Shown piece after piece: positions 1 to 6,132 of a stretch of DNA of 6,132 bases. A model generated the notes under the pieces. It had not been told where the DNA came from. It saw only the letters and a program-made list of their open reading frames with translations, and searched no databases. Within the stretch, counting starts at the first letter, position 1, and each line of letters begins with the position of its first letter. Source of the DNA: an uncultured Verrucomicrobiota bacterium (lineage in GTDB: Bacteria; Verrucomicrobiota; Verrucomicrobiae; Opitutales; Opitutaceae); NCBI GenBank assembly GCA_946481225.1, contig CAMLNJ010000198.1:1-6132 (forward strand), read 5' to 3'. The position numbers and the translations under genes were made by a program.

Positions 1-191
1 GTGGCGACGAGAAGCAGGCAGTTGACGATCGAGTAGTCGTCGCCGAGCAGGGCCTGCTGCGTCGTCTCGGCGACGATGAGGAGGAGGACGAAATCGAAGG
101 TCGTGATCTGCGAGAGCGAGCGCTTCCCGAAGGATCGGAAGAGGGCGAGCAGCAGCAGATAGACGACGACGGCGCGGAGGATGGTTTCCAT
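1..191 (-). CDS. DUF421/YetF-like membrane protein, N-terminal part (truncated by window edge)
   Basis: Only the first 63 codons are inside the window; the gene runs off the left end. The visible protein starts METILRAVVVYLLLLALF, a hydrophobic first helix. It continues with RSFGKRSLSQITTFDFVLLL, which matches the 'R..GKR.l.q...fDfv..l' signature I recognise from the DUF421 family (YetF/YcaP-type). A second hydrophobic segment and the stretch AETTQQALLGDDYSI follow, also family-like. Family members usually have a few N-terminal membrane helices followed by a small cytoplasmic domain that would lie outside the window. Their biochemical role is not well established. The ATG at 191 is the natural start because it directly precedes the first helix. 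No Shine-Dalgarno motif is seen; the leader is C-rich (CGCCCCC). The stop of the preceding gene is 12 nt upstream, so co-transcription or translational coupling is likely. The family call is from memory of the motif, not from a search. Confidence 0.85.
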   Translation of the reverse strand, partial: METILRAVVVYLLLLALFRSFGKRSLSQITTFDFVLLLIVAETTQQALLGDDYSIVNCLLLVA

Positions 192-203
192 GGGGGCGCG
201 GTC

Positions 204-716
204 TCAGGGATACACGAGCTGCTTCAGCTCGACTTCCGGGCCGCCGACGAGCCCGAGTCGCGCGCGGCGCCAGCCCCAATCGCGAGGGCGGATGCGAAAG
301 CGGATGGTCGCCGGGGGAGCGCCGCTCAGGTCGAACCGGTAGATGAGGCGGCCGTCGCGCACCGATTGCGCGGTCGGCGCGGGAGAGATCTCGGCGATCT
401 CGAACAGCTCGGCGAGGGGGTCGTCCATCCAGAGTTCAAGCGGGACGGCGGCACCGCCGTCCGGGGTGATGCGCACGGTGAGGCTGTCGGGTGTCTGGAG
501 GCGGAGGAAGCGCGGGTGCTCGACGCGGAGCGGGCCCTGCGCCAGCTCCCGCCTTGCGAGCCAGCCTTTGCCGAAGAGGCCGAGCAGCCCTCCGAGCACG
601 AAGAGCCCGACGAAGCACTGGCCGATCCGCTGGATCCGCCAGGAGCGCCGCTGAAATTCGAGATCCTGATCGATGACCAGGTCACCGACTTGCGAGAGAC
701 GAGGAGCGGCGGACAT
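204..716 (-). CDS. 170-aa single-pass membrane protein paired with the DUF421 gene; function unknown
   Basis: The product has a cytoplasmic-looking N-terminus of about 30 residues containing LEFQRRSWRIQRIGQ. One hydrophobic helix follows at about residues 31-49 (IGQCFVGLFVLGGLLGLFG). The rest is a soluble region of about 120 residues, rich in short alternating hydrophobic stretches that suggest a beta-rich fold outside the membrane. No catalytic motif is visible. The pattern 'dlEFQRR.WR.QRIG', then a helix ending in GLFGKGWL, then 'VEHPRFLR', resembles small unnamed proteins I recall beside DUF421 genes; that memory was not checked. The ATG at 716 has a weak AAGAG element (721-725) only 4 nt upstream, so initiation may be weak or structure-dependent. 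The gene ends 12 nt before the DUF421 start, implying one transcript. It is separated by 150 nt from the upstream acyltransferase gene on the same strand. Confidence 0.85.
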   Translation of the reverse strand: MSAAPRLSQVGDLVIDQDLEFQRRSWRIQRIGQCFVGLFVLGGLLGLFGKGWLARRELAQGPLRVEHPRFLRLQTPDSLTVRITPDGGAAVPLELWMDDPLAELFEIAEISPAPTAQSVRDGRLIYRFDLSGAPPATIRFRIRPRDWGWRRARLGLVGGPEVELKQLVYP

Positions 717-726
717 GCCGCTCTTG

Positions 727-747
727 ACCGCTCGGCGGGCGAGCGGT
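727..747 (-). repeat. 8-bp perfect inverted repeat beside the 170-aa gene start
   Basis: ACCGCTCG at 727-734 and CGAGCGGT at 740-747 are exact reverse complements around a 5-nt loop, extendable by two G-T wobble pairs. On the minus strand the hairpin ends about 10 nt upstream of the ATG at 716, next to its weak AAGAG ribosome-binding element. No U-tract follows, so it does not look like a classical intrinsic terminator for the acyltransferase gene. GACCGC at 726-731 could instead pair with GCGGTC at 755-760, giving a mutually exclusive alternative. In such GC-rich DNA a stem of this size can arise by chance. The rest of the 717-866 gap shows no other feature I can support. Confidence 0.4.
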
Positions 748-866
748 TGCGCGGGCGGTCTTCGGCGCGGCCCCCGGGTGGTTTCCCCGTGGGATCCGAT
801 CAGGGTTACGAGGGCGCGGGCAGGGCCGACCTCTATTCCACCCAGGCTGAATCGTCACGGCTTGGC

Positions 867-1961
867 TCAAGTCGTGGGGCCAGGCACGACCGCGCCCTTC
901 ACCGGCAAGATCGGCGCGGCGCTCCGCCCGGCCCAAGACCGGACGAGCATCAGCAAGGGGCGTTCGAACCATAGATACATCAGCCAGCCGCCGATGATCG
1001 AGAGGACGAAAAACACCGCGACGCGCGCGCTTCCCGCGAGCGCGAGATGTTTCACCGCCGGCACCACGAAGGGCTGGATCATGTAGATCGAGTAGGATGC
1101 CGTTCCCAGCGCCACGAGGGACCGCGGCCAGCGCACCTTTTTCTCCGCCGCGTAGAATAGCGCGAAGATGCTCACGGCCAGCCCGCCCCAGATGAGGGCC
1201 CGCGCGAAGCCGAGGTTCGCCTGCCCGACCACCTCCATCGGATAGCCGAGATAGCTGGTGAAAGGCAGCGCCGCGAGGCACGTCGGCAACACCGCCCAGG
1301 CATACCAGGCGTGGGCCGCCAGCTTTTCGCGGAAAAGGTAGAGCGCGCAGCCGGCCGCAAACTCCAGCCCAAGCGGCCCGAACACGAAATGCGGCAGCAA
1401 CCAGGCCCCGTCGTAGGCGACGCCCGTCACCGCGCAGCCGACCGTCAGGACGGCGGCGCAAAGCGCCGGCGCCCCGGCCGCCGTCTTCGCGATCCCGCAG
1501 AGGAGAAGCGCCAGCAGGGAGTAAAACCACATCTCATACGCGATGCTCCAGCCATAGGGATGCACCGTGCCGGCGTAGACCTCCATGTCCAGAAGGGGCA
1601 GGAAGAGCACGCTGTTGACCATGAGCTCGGATGTCAGCCCTTCGCCCGTGACCACCCGTTTCGCGACGAAAAACGCGGACACCAGAAAATATAGCGGCAG
1701 CACGCGCAGGATTCGATCGGTCAAAAAGGCGCGGGCGCTCGCCGCCCGCGCCGCGCTCATCGAGACCACGAAGCCGCTGATCACGAAAAATACGTCCACT
1801 CCGCAGGCCGCCATCGCGGCATCCCAACTTCGCCAGACCTCGTCGTCGTGCAGCACCAGCTTCGCGTGTGCGCCCATCACCAGAAACGCGGCGACAAACC
1901 GCAGGACTTGGATGCCCTCCAATTGAGGCGCACGCGTATGTGTGTGTGTGTGTGTGTTCAT
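867..1961 (-). CDS. Acyltransferase-3 (OafA/YrhL-like) integral-membrane O-acyltransferase
   Basis: The 364-residue protein has about ten hydrophobic helices and the hallmarks of the acyltransferase-3 family. These are GIQVLRFVAAFLVMGAHAK near the N-terminus (R21 and H32 at the expected Arg and His positions), GVDVFFVISGFVVS at 54-67, and the DRILRVLPLYF block at 82-92 (R83, R86). Further motifs are GWSIAYEMWFYS at 137-148 (W138, E143), SYSIYMIQPF at 289-298 and the terminal WFERP at 331-335. Family members transfer acetyl or other acyl groups to sugars of O-antigen, exopolysaccharide or exported metabolites; the substrate here cannot be read from sequence. The usual His of 'SYsiYLiH' is Gln (Q296). 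I chose ATG 1961 because the family fold begins about 15 residues later and a candidate promoter lies just upstream. An in-frame GTG at 2024 would add 21 residues with no domain content. No Shine-Dalgarno is seen. Codons 2-8 are a CA-dinucleotide tract encoding alternating Thr and His. Confidence 0.93.
   Translation of the reverse strand: MNTHTHTHTRAPQLEGIQVLRFVAAFLVMGAHAKLVLHDDEVWRSWDAAMAACGVDVFFVISGFVVSMSAARAASARAFLTDRILRVLPLYFLVSAFFVAKRVVTGEGLTSELMVNSVLFLPLLDMEVYAGTVHPYGWSIAYEMWFYSLLALLLCGIAKTAAGAPALCAAVLTVGCAVTGVAYDGAWLLPHFVFGPLGLEFAAGCALYLFREKLAAHAWYAWAVLPTCLAALPFTSYLGYPMEVVGQANLGFARALIWGGLAVSIFALFYAAEKKVRWPRSLVALGTASYSIYMIQPFVVPAVKHLALAGSARVAVFFVLSIIGGWLMYLWFERPLLMLVRSWAGRSAAPILPVKGAVVPGPTT
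1939..1957 (-). repeat. (CA)9 dinucleotide microsatellite inside the acyltransferase start region
   Basis: On the plus strand TG is repeated nine times (1939-1956) plus one extra T. On the coding minus strand this is A(CA)9 directly after ATG-A, producing the peptide NTHTHTH. Reading the shifted frames by hand gives two outcomes. Loss of one unit moves translation into a frame that stays open until a stop at 1534, with no acyltransferase motifs. Gain of one unit reaches a TGA after roughly 26 codons. Either single-unit slip would abolish the enzyme, while a change of three units would be in frame. Such tracts are known sites of slipped-strand mispairing in bacterial contingency genes, but variability here is not shown. 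Confidence 0.9.
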
Positions 1962-1983
1962 GGGGGCGGGATTAGGCGGTTTG

Positions 1984-2011
1984 ATTGTAAAAAAAGTTAT
2001 CGTCTTGTCCG
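1984..2011 (-). promoter_or_regulatory. Candidate sigma-70-type promoter for the acyltransferase gene
   Basis: On the minus strand the hexamer TACAAT (1989-1984) matches five of six bases of the -10 consensus. CGGACA (2011-2006) matches four of six bases of the -35 consensus, with a 16-nt spacer that includes a run of seven T. A start of transcription about 7 nt downstream would leave a leader of roughly 15 nt before ATG 1961, which agrees with that start choice and excludes the GTG at 2024. This is an AT-rich island in otherwise very GC-rich DNA. Assignment is by eye only. Confidence 0.4.
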
Positions 2012-2038
2012 GTCGCGATCCCACGCGGCTCTTGTGCG

Positions 2039-2078
2039 CCGGAGCAATCTCGGCGCCGGCCGGAAGTTCCCGGAGTTC
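2039..2078. repeat. CCGGAG-like direct repeats in the divergent intergenic region
   Basis: CCGGAG occurs at 2039-2044, CCGGAAGTTC at 2060-2069 and CCGGAGTTC at 2070-2078, with a further CCGGAGTT at 2179-2186. The first three are spaced 21 and 10 bp apart, close to two and one helical turns, so they would lie on one face of the DNA. They sit between the divergent acyltransferase and hybrid-kinase genes (gap 1962-2242) and could be binding sites for a regulator. Chance repeats are quite possible in this composition. Apart from these and the candidate minus-strand promoter I see no convincing plus-strand promoter in the gap. Confidence 0.3.
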
Positions 2079-2242
2079 TTCTCGGTAATCCTACTCCTTT
2101 GGCTCCCGCTTCGGATGGCGAATCGGCTGTAAACCGAGCCCATCGGCGGGGCAATGTTACGGGGGGCGTGCGCCATGTCCGGAGTTGTGCGGCGCGGACC
2201 TGCGCTCTAGGAACGTGTCCCCCCTGCGGCTTCTCCGCCGCC

Positions 2243-5200
2243 GTGTCGTCCCGCCTTCTTCGTTCCGTGCCCCGGCATTCGCCCGTTTCGCCCGCGTCCC
2301 CGCCTCCCTTCGCTCTCGCTTGGGCGCGGTTCCTCTTGTTCGTCGCGGCGCTGTTGTTCGAGCCCGGCTTCGCCGCCCTTCGCGCCAGTCCCGGGGCGCA
2401 CCCGACGGCGGTTCCCTCCGCGGACCGCCCTTGGCAATGGCAGTCCCTTGCGGCCTCGGCCGGGCTTCTGCATCAACGCATGTTCGACGTGGCCTTTTCC
2501 CCGGACGGCACGGTCTGGATCGCGGCCGGCAACGGGCTCTGGCGTTACGATGGTTTCCATTGGGCGGTCTTCGGGCCCGCGGAGGGGCTGCCGAGCCGTT
2601 TCGTTCGTTCCGTGTTGGTCTCGCGCGCGGGCGATCTCTGGGTGGGCACCGACGCGGGCGCGGGCGTCTTCGATCCCGGACGCGGCGTATTCGACCCGCG
2701 GGGCACCCGCGAGGCCCTGCCCAACGGCAACGTGCGCCGGATCGTGGAGGACGCGGAGGGCGCGCTGTGGTTTTGCTGCGACCAGTGGCCCGACACGTCG
2801 ATCGGGCCCGGCGGCCTCGCGGTGCTACGGGAGGGGCGCTGGAGGGTGTTCACGCAGGCCGACGGATTGCCGATGAACTACGTCATCGGCTATCATCGCG
2901 ACCGCTCCGGCCGGCAGTTCGCCTTCACCCCGCGCGGCTGGGTGCAGCGGCGCGGTGATCGTTGGGTTCCGCCCGAGGCGGCGGGTCCGGTTGAGAAAAA
3001 CACCGTGTTGCATCTGGCCGAGACGGCCGAGGGCCGTCTCTTCGCCCAAAGCGAGCAGGCCTTGCTCACGCTTGATTCCGAAGGCTGGCATCCGCTCGCG
3101 CCCAAGAGCCTTCTCGTCGGCGACACCCGCGCCGGCGATGCGCTCGCGCTCATGCGCGACAACCAGCGCGGCACCCTCTGGCTCGCGCGCTGGGACGGCG
3201 CAAGTTTCGCTCCTCTCTCGGCCCCGGTGGCAGGGCCCCGGGTGGCGCGTTTCTACCATCTCCGCGAGGCCCCGGATGGCGCGATCTGGTGCGTCGGCGA
3301 GGGCACGATCCTGCGCTGGACCCGCGACGACCAGGCCTGGCGGCACTATGCCGCCCTGCCGGCGCCTCAGGCGGTCGACGCCCGTGATCGCGTCTGGTTT
3401 TCCGGGCAGGCCGGCGTGTGGTGGGCCGAGGGGGAAACGTTGCGCCGCCTCGAGCCGCTGGCCGAATTCCTCGGCGTGGACCGCGACGGACTCGTGTTGG
3501 GCCGTGCGGCGGATGGCACGCTCGTCCAGATCCGCGAGCCGCTCGCCCCCGAGCCCGAACGTGTGGAGCTCGAATTCTCCCCCGTGCAGGCGGCCAACGA
3601 TTTTACCCAGGGCCTTTGGATATGGGGGCCCGACGCGGCCGGCCACACCCGCTTCGCCCATCGCGATGCCGCGGGGAACTGGGTCGCGCGGGGCTCCCCC
3701 CGCCTGAAAGGCCAGCGTTTTCTCTCCTGTCATCCGGACCCGCGCGGCGGCATCGATGTCGTGTTCCTCGACACTCGCACCACCGGCTACGCCGTCGCCC
3801 ACGTCGACGGAGACGCGCTTTCGTGGGTGGACCTTGGCGCCTCGCCCCCGCCCATCCCTTACCCGCAATATTTCCGCGTGGGATCCGTCGAGTTCATCTC
3901 GGGCTACGACCGGATTTACCGGCGCGACACGTCGACCGGAGGCGCGTGGAGCATGGTGACCGAGCTCTCGGCGGGCGCCTTCGCCCAGTCTTTGGTCGCT
4001 CCGGGCGAGGCGCTCGTGTTTTTCGACAATGGCAGATACGGAATCCCGGGTTGCGCCAGCTTCCGCGATGGTCGCTGGACGGAGGCGGCCGGCGATTTCG
4101 ATTACGGGTGTTTCTCCCCCGACCGGCGAAGCCTGAGTCTCGCCACGCGTGGGGGCGTCTACCGGCGAAGCACGCCCACCGCGCTCGATTTCGACTACCT
4201 GCCGCTGCCGGAGGACGTATTGATCCAGTCGCTTTTCACCACGTCGGCCGGCGCGCTCTGGATCGGCACGTCCGAGGGCGTGCTGCATTACCGGCCCCGC
4301 TCGAATCCGCCGGAGACGGTCGTCCATGCCCGGGTCGGGGAAGTGGGCGGCGGAGGCCTGCCGGTGCGTTTCGGCGGGATCGCGCGTCACCAAATCTCGC
4401 TGCCCTCGCAGGCCTGGCGCTTCAGCTGGCGCTTCGACGACGGGGTCTGGTCCGGCTTCGTCGAGGGCGAAGAACGCACCCTGCCGACCGCCCCGCTCGC
4501 GCCCGGACCGCATCGGTTGGAGTTGCGCGCGCGTTCCGCCGAGGGCGTCGACGCCAGCCCGGCGCGGCTCGATTTCGAGGTCCTGCCCGTGCCCTTGCAG
4601 GAGCGCCCCTGGTTCGCCTCCGCGGTGGCCGGCGTCGCTCTGCTTATCGCCGGCCTGCTTTGGCTTGGCGTGGCGCGCAGCCGGGCCATTCGCCGGAGCA
4701 ACGCCGCCCTCCGGCGAGAGGTGGCCGAGCGCGAGCAGGCCGAGGCCGCGCTTCGCGTCGTCCGGGACGAGCTGGAAAAACGCGTCGTCGAGCGGACCAC
4801 CGAGTTGTCCGCCACCAACCAGTCCCTCCGGCGGGCCTTGGCCGAGCAGGCGGCGGCCGAGGCCCAGCGGGTCCGGCTCGAGGAGCAGTTGCGCGAAGCC
4901 CAGAAGATGCAGGCGGTCGGCACGCTCGCGGGCGGGATCGCGCACGATTTCAACAACATCCTCACGATCATCATCCCCTGCGCTCAGTTCGCCCACGACG
5001 AGCCGGATATCCCTCCTTCCGCGCGCAAATATCTTCATCTCGTCCTCCAGGCCGCGAATCGCGCGAAGCTGCTCGTGCAGCAGATCCTCGCCTTCAGCCG
5101 GCGTCAGCCTCGCGCCGTGGATCTTGTCGACCTCGAACCTCTCGTCCGGGAAACCGAGGCCCTTATCGCCACAATGCTTCCGCCGGGCGCGAAGGTGGAG

Positions 5201-6052
5201 TCGGTGATCCATCGCCGCGTGCCGTCGGTGCTGGCCGATCCGACCCAGCTCCACCAGGTCCTCATGAATCTCTGCACCAACGCGGAGCATGCGTTGCGCG
5301 GGCGCCCGGAGGGCCTGATCCGGATCGAGCTTGGCGTCCTCGACGTCGACGAGGAGACCGCCTTGCGCGATCCCTCGTTGAGCGAGCGCCGCTACGTCCG
5401 CGTCTCGGTCGAGGACAACGGCGTGGGCATGCCCGAGCACGTGCGCCAGCGGGTTTTCGAGCCGTTTTTCACCACCAAGGCTCCAGGTCACGGCACCGGT
5501 CTCGGCCTCGCCGTCGTGCATGGCATCATCCAGGAACATGGGGGCCTCATCCGCGTCGAGAGCCGGCTCGGCCACGGCACCCGGGTGGACATCCTGCTGC
5601 CCGCCCGATCCGGTCTCGCATCCGGCGGGAACCCGTCCGCCCTGCCTCTTCCCCGCGGACAGGGCGAGACCATCCTCCTCGTGGACGACATACCGGAGGT
5701 GTTAGAAAGCATCGGCGGCCTGCTTCGGCAGGCCGGCTACGCGGTCGTGGGTTTTCAGCAGGCGAGCGCCGCGCTCGTCGCCTTCGTCGAGGCCCCGGAC
5801 CGTTTCGACCTGCTCGTCACCGATCTGAGCATGCCGGGGATGGGCGGTCTGGAGCTATGCCGGGAGATCCAGCGCGTGCGTCCGGAATTGCCGGTGCTCA
5901 TGGTGACCGGCTTCGACGGCAGCGTCACCTCCGACGAGCTCGTCGCCGCCGGCGTGGACGCGCTCGTCACCAAGCCCATCGAAAACACCGTGTTTTTCCG
6001 ACGTCTCCGCGAATTGCTCCGGGCCTCGCGGAAGCCGACCGGCGCCGGTTGA
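2243..6052 (+). CDS. Two-component-propeller / Y_Y_Y hybrid sensor histidine kinase with terminal receiver domain
   Basis: The frame is open from a TTG at 2099, but I place the start at GTG 2243 (1269 aa). The upstream codons lose the strong G/C third-position bias and encode a Cys-rich peptide, while from 2243 an Arg-containing stretch precedes a hydrophobic segment (about residues 23-39), as in a signal peptide or anchor. GTG 2267 is an alternative; no Shine-Dalgarno decides. Domain order (residues from 2243): regulatory beta-propeller about 80-690, with VWIAAG at 91, LWVGT at 132, LWFCC at 175 and LWIGT at 672; Y_Y_Y domain about 715-785; transmembrane helix about 790-812; long coiled coil to about 890. 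HisKA carries GGIAHDFNNIL with phospho-His 901. HATPase has N1013, DNGVGM from D1058, FEPFFTTK at 1072 and GTGLGL at 1084. The receiver has D1148/D1149, phospho-acceptor D1194 in TDLSMPGM, T1222 and K1244. All catalytic residues are present. Propeller kinases of this kind in Bacteroides sense glycans; the ligand here is unknown. No HAMP and no DNA-binding domain are seen, so output needs a separate partner. Confidence 0.95.
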   Translation: MSSRLLRSVPRHSPVSPASPPPFALAWARFLLFVAALLFEPGFAALRASPGAHPTAVPSADRPWQWQSLAASAGLLHQRMFDVAFSPDGTVWIAAGNGLWRYDGFHWAVFGPAEGLPSRFVRSVLVSRAGDLWVGTDAGAGVFDPGRGVFDPRGTREALPNGNVRRIVEDAEGALWFCCDQWPDTSIGPGGLAVLREGRWRVFTQADGLPMNYVIGYHRDRSGRQFAFTPRGWVQRRGDRWVPPEAAGPVEKNTVLHLAETAEGRLFAQSEQALLTLDSEGWHPLAPKSLLVGDTRAGDALALMRDNQRGTLWLARWDGASFAPLSAPVAGPRVARFYHLREAPDGAIWCVGEGTILRWTRDDQAWRHYAALPAPQAVDARDRVWFSGQAGVWWAEGETLRRLEPLAEFLGVDRDGLVLGRAADGTLVQIREPLAPEPERVELEFSPVQAANDFTQGLWIWGPDAAGHTRFAHRDAAGNWVARGSPRLKGQRFLSCHPDPRGGIDVVFLDTRTTGYAVAHVDGDALSWVDLGASPPPIPYPQYFRVGSVEFISGYDRIYRRDTSTGGAWSMVTELSAGAFAQSLVAPGEALVFFDNGRYGIPGCASFRDGRWTEAAGDFDYGCFSPDRRSLSLATRGGVYRRSTPTALDFDYLPLPEDVLIQSLFTTSAGALWIGTSEGVLHYRPRSNPPETVVHARVGEVGGGGLPVRFGGIARHQISLPSQAWRFSWRFDDGVWSGFVEGEERTLPTAPLAPGPHRLELRARSAEGVDASPARLDFEVLPVPLQERPWFASAVAGVALLIAGLLWLGVARSRAIRRSNAALRREVAEREQAEAALRVVRDELEKRVVERTTELSATNQSLRRALAEQAAAEAQRVRLEEQLREAQKMQAVGTLAGGIAHDFNNILTIIIPCAQFAHDEPDIPPSARKYLHLVLQAANRAKLLVQQILAFSRRQPRAVDLVDLEPLVRETEALIATMLPPGAKVESVIHRRVPSVLADPTQLHQVLMNLCTNAEHALRGRPEGLIRIELGVLDVDEETALRDPSLSERRYVRVSVEDNGVGMPEHVRQRVFEPFFTTKAPGHGTGLGLAVVHGIIQEHGGLIRVESRLGHGTRVDILLPARSGLASGGNPSALPLPRGQGETILLVDDIPEVLESIGGLLRQAGYAVVGFQQASAALVAFVEAPDRFDLLVTDLSMPGMGGLELCREIQRVRPELPVLMVTGFDGSVTSDELVAAGVDALVTKPIENTVFFRRLRELLRASRKPTGAG

Positions 6053-6119
6053 TTTTCGCCACGGGCCCGCTAGGGTGTGTCCGGGAAAGAAATCAGACCA
6101 TCGCTGGCGCTCTGCGAGT

Positions 6120-6124
6120 GGAGG
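6120..6124 (+). promoter_or_regulatory. Possible ribosome binding site of a gene beyond the right edge
   Basis: The 80 nt after the kinase stop hold no gene and no hairpin followed by a T-run that I can support as a terminator. The last 13 nt are purine-rich and contain GGAGG at 6120-6124, a perfect Shine-Dalgarno core. If real, a start codon would be expected within a few nt past the window, which would put a downstream plus-strand gene close behind the kinase. This is a guess from one short motif. Confidence 0.25.
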
Positions 6125-6132
6125 GAGAAAGG

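Noticed and set aside
366..974. Plus-strand open frame of 202 codons over the 170-aa gene and the following gap
   Set aside because: Composition is Arg/Gly/Ala-rich shadow sequence with no motif; the minus-strand gene has a membrane helix and sensible operon spacing.
682..1530. Minus-strand open frame of 282 codons overlapping the acyltransferase in another frame
   Set aside because: It is an out-of-frame reading of the acyltransferase, whose own frame carries all family motifs.
1962..2024. N-terminal extension of the acyltransferase from GTG 2024
   Set aside because: The 21 extra residues lie before the family fold and across the candidate promoter and its T-run; ATG 1961 is the simpler start.
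2825..5575. Very long open frame (916 codons) antisense to the hybrid kinase
   Set aside because: It mirrors the kinase codons in GC-rich DNA where stop codons are rare. The translation is low-complexity, charged and without recognisable domains, while the plus strand encodes complete kinase motifs over the same stretch.
6053..6090. Terminator hairpin after the kinase (GGGCCC palindrome, CCCG/CGGG pairs)
   Set aside because: Stems are only 4 bp or have no loop, and no T-run follows.
1..6132. CRISPR array, tRNA/rRNA, insertion sequence or prophage signature
   Set aside because: No repeat-spacer pattern, no RNA gene-like segment and no transposase or terminal inverted repeats were seen on either strand.

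Overview
This is a GC-rich chromosomal window with four protein-coding genes: three on the minus strand (left third) and one very large gene on the plus strand (right two thirds). The large gene encodes a two-component-propeller / Y_Y_Y hybrid histidine kinase that ends in a bare receiver domain. Such proteins are abundant in Verrucomicrobiota, notably Opitutaceae. Together with the high GC content and the starts that lack a Shine-Dalgarno motif, this suggests a verrucomicrobial (Opitutaceae-like) genome. That assignment is an inference from protein style, not a phylogenetic result.

Layout. Positions 1-191 (minus) hold the N-terminal part of a DUF421/YetF-type membrane protein, cut by the window edge. 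Positions 204-716 (minus) encode a 170-aa single-pass membrane protein lying 12 nt upstream of it, so the two probably form an operon. The 150-nt gap at 717-866 contains an 8-bp perfect inverted repeat next to the start of the 170-aa gene. Positions 867-1961 (minus) encode an integral-membrane acyltransferase of the acyltransferase-3 (OafA-like) family. Codons 2-8 of this gene are made of a (CA)9 dinucleotide tract, a candidate slippage-prone ON/OFF switch. Positions 1962-2242 are a divergent intergenic region with a plausible minus-strand promoter and a cluster of CCGGAG-like direct repeats. Positions 2243-6052 (plus) encode the hybrid sensor kinase: signal/anchor segment, about 14 propeller blades, Y_Y_Y domain, transmembrane helix, coiled coil, HisKA with GGIAHDFNN, HATPase and receiver. 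The last 80 nt carry no gene, but a GGAGG motif at the very edge may be the ribosome binding site of a gene just outside the window.

How the genes may work together. The kinase is built to sense a ligand outside the cytoplasm (in the related Bacteroides HTCS proteins, carbohydrate fragments) and to pass phosphate to its own receiver. It has no DNA-binding domain, so the effector must be elsewhere. The divergent acyltransferase probably acylates a surface or exported glycan. A regulatory link between the two is possible from the shared intergenic region but is not shown by the sequence. Nothing here amounts to a clearly new system. The points most worth checking are the CA-repeat in the acyltransferase start region, the orphan hybrid-kinase architecture, and the repeats in the divergent promoter region.
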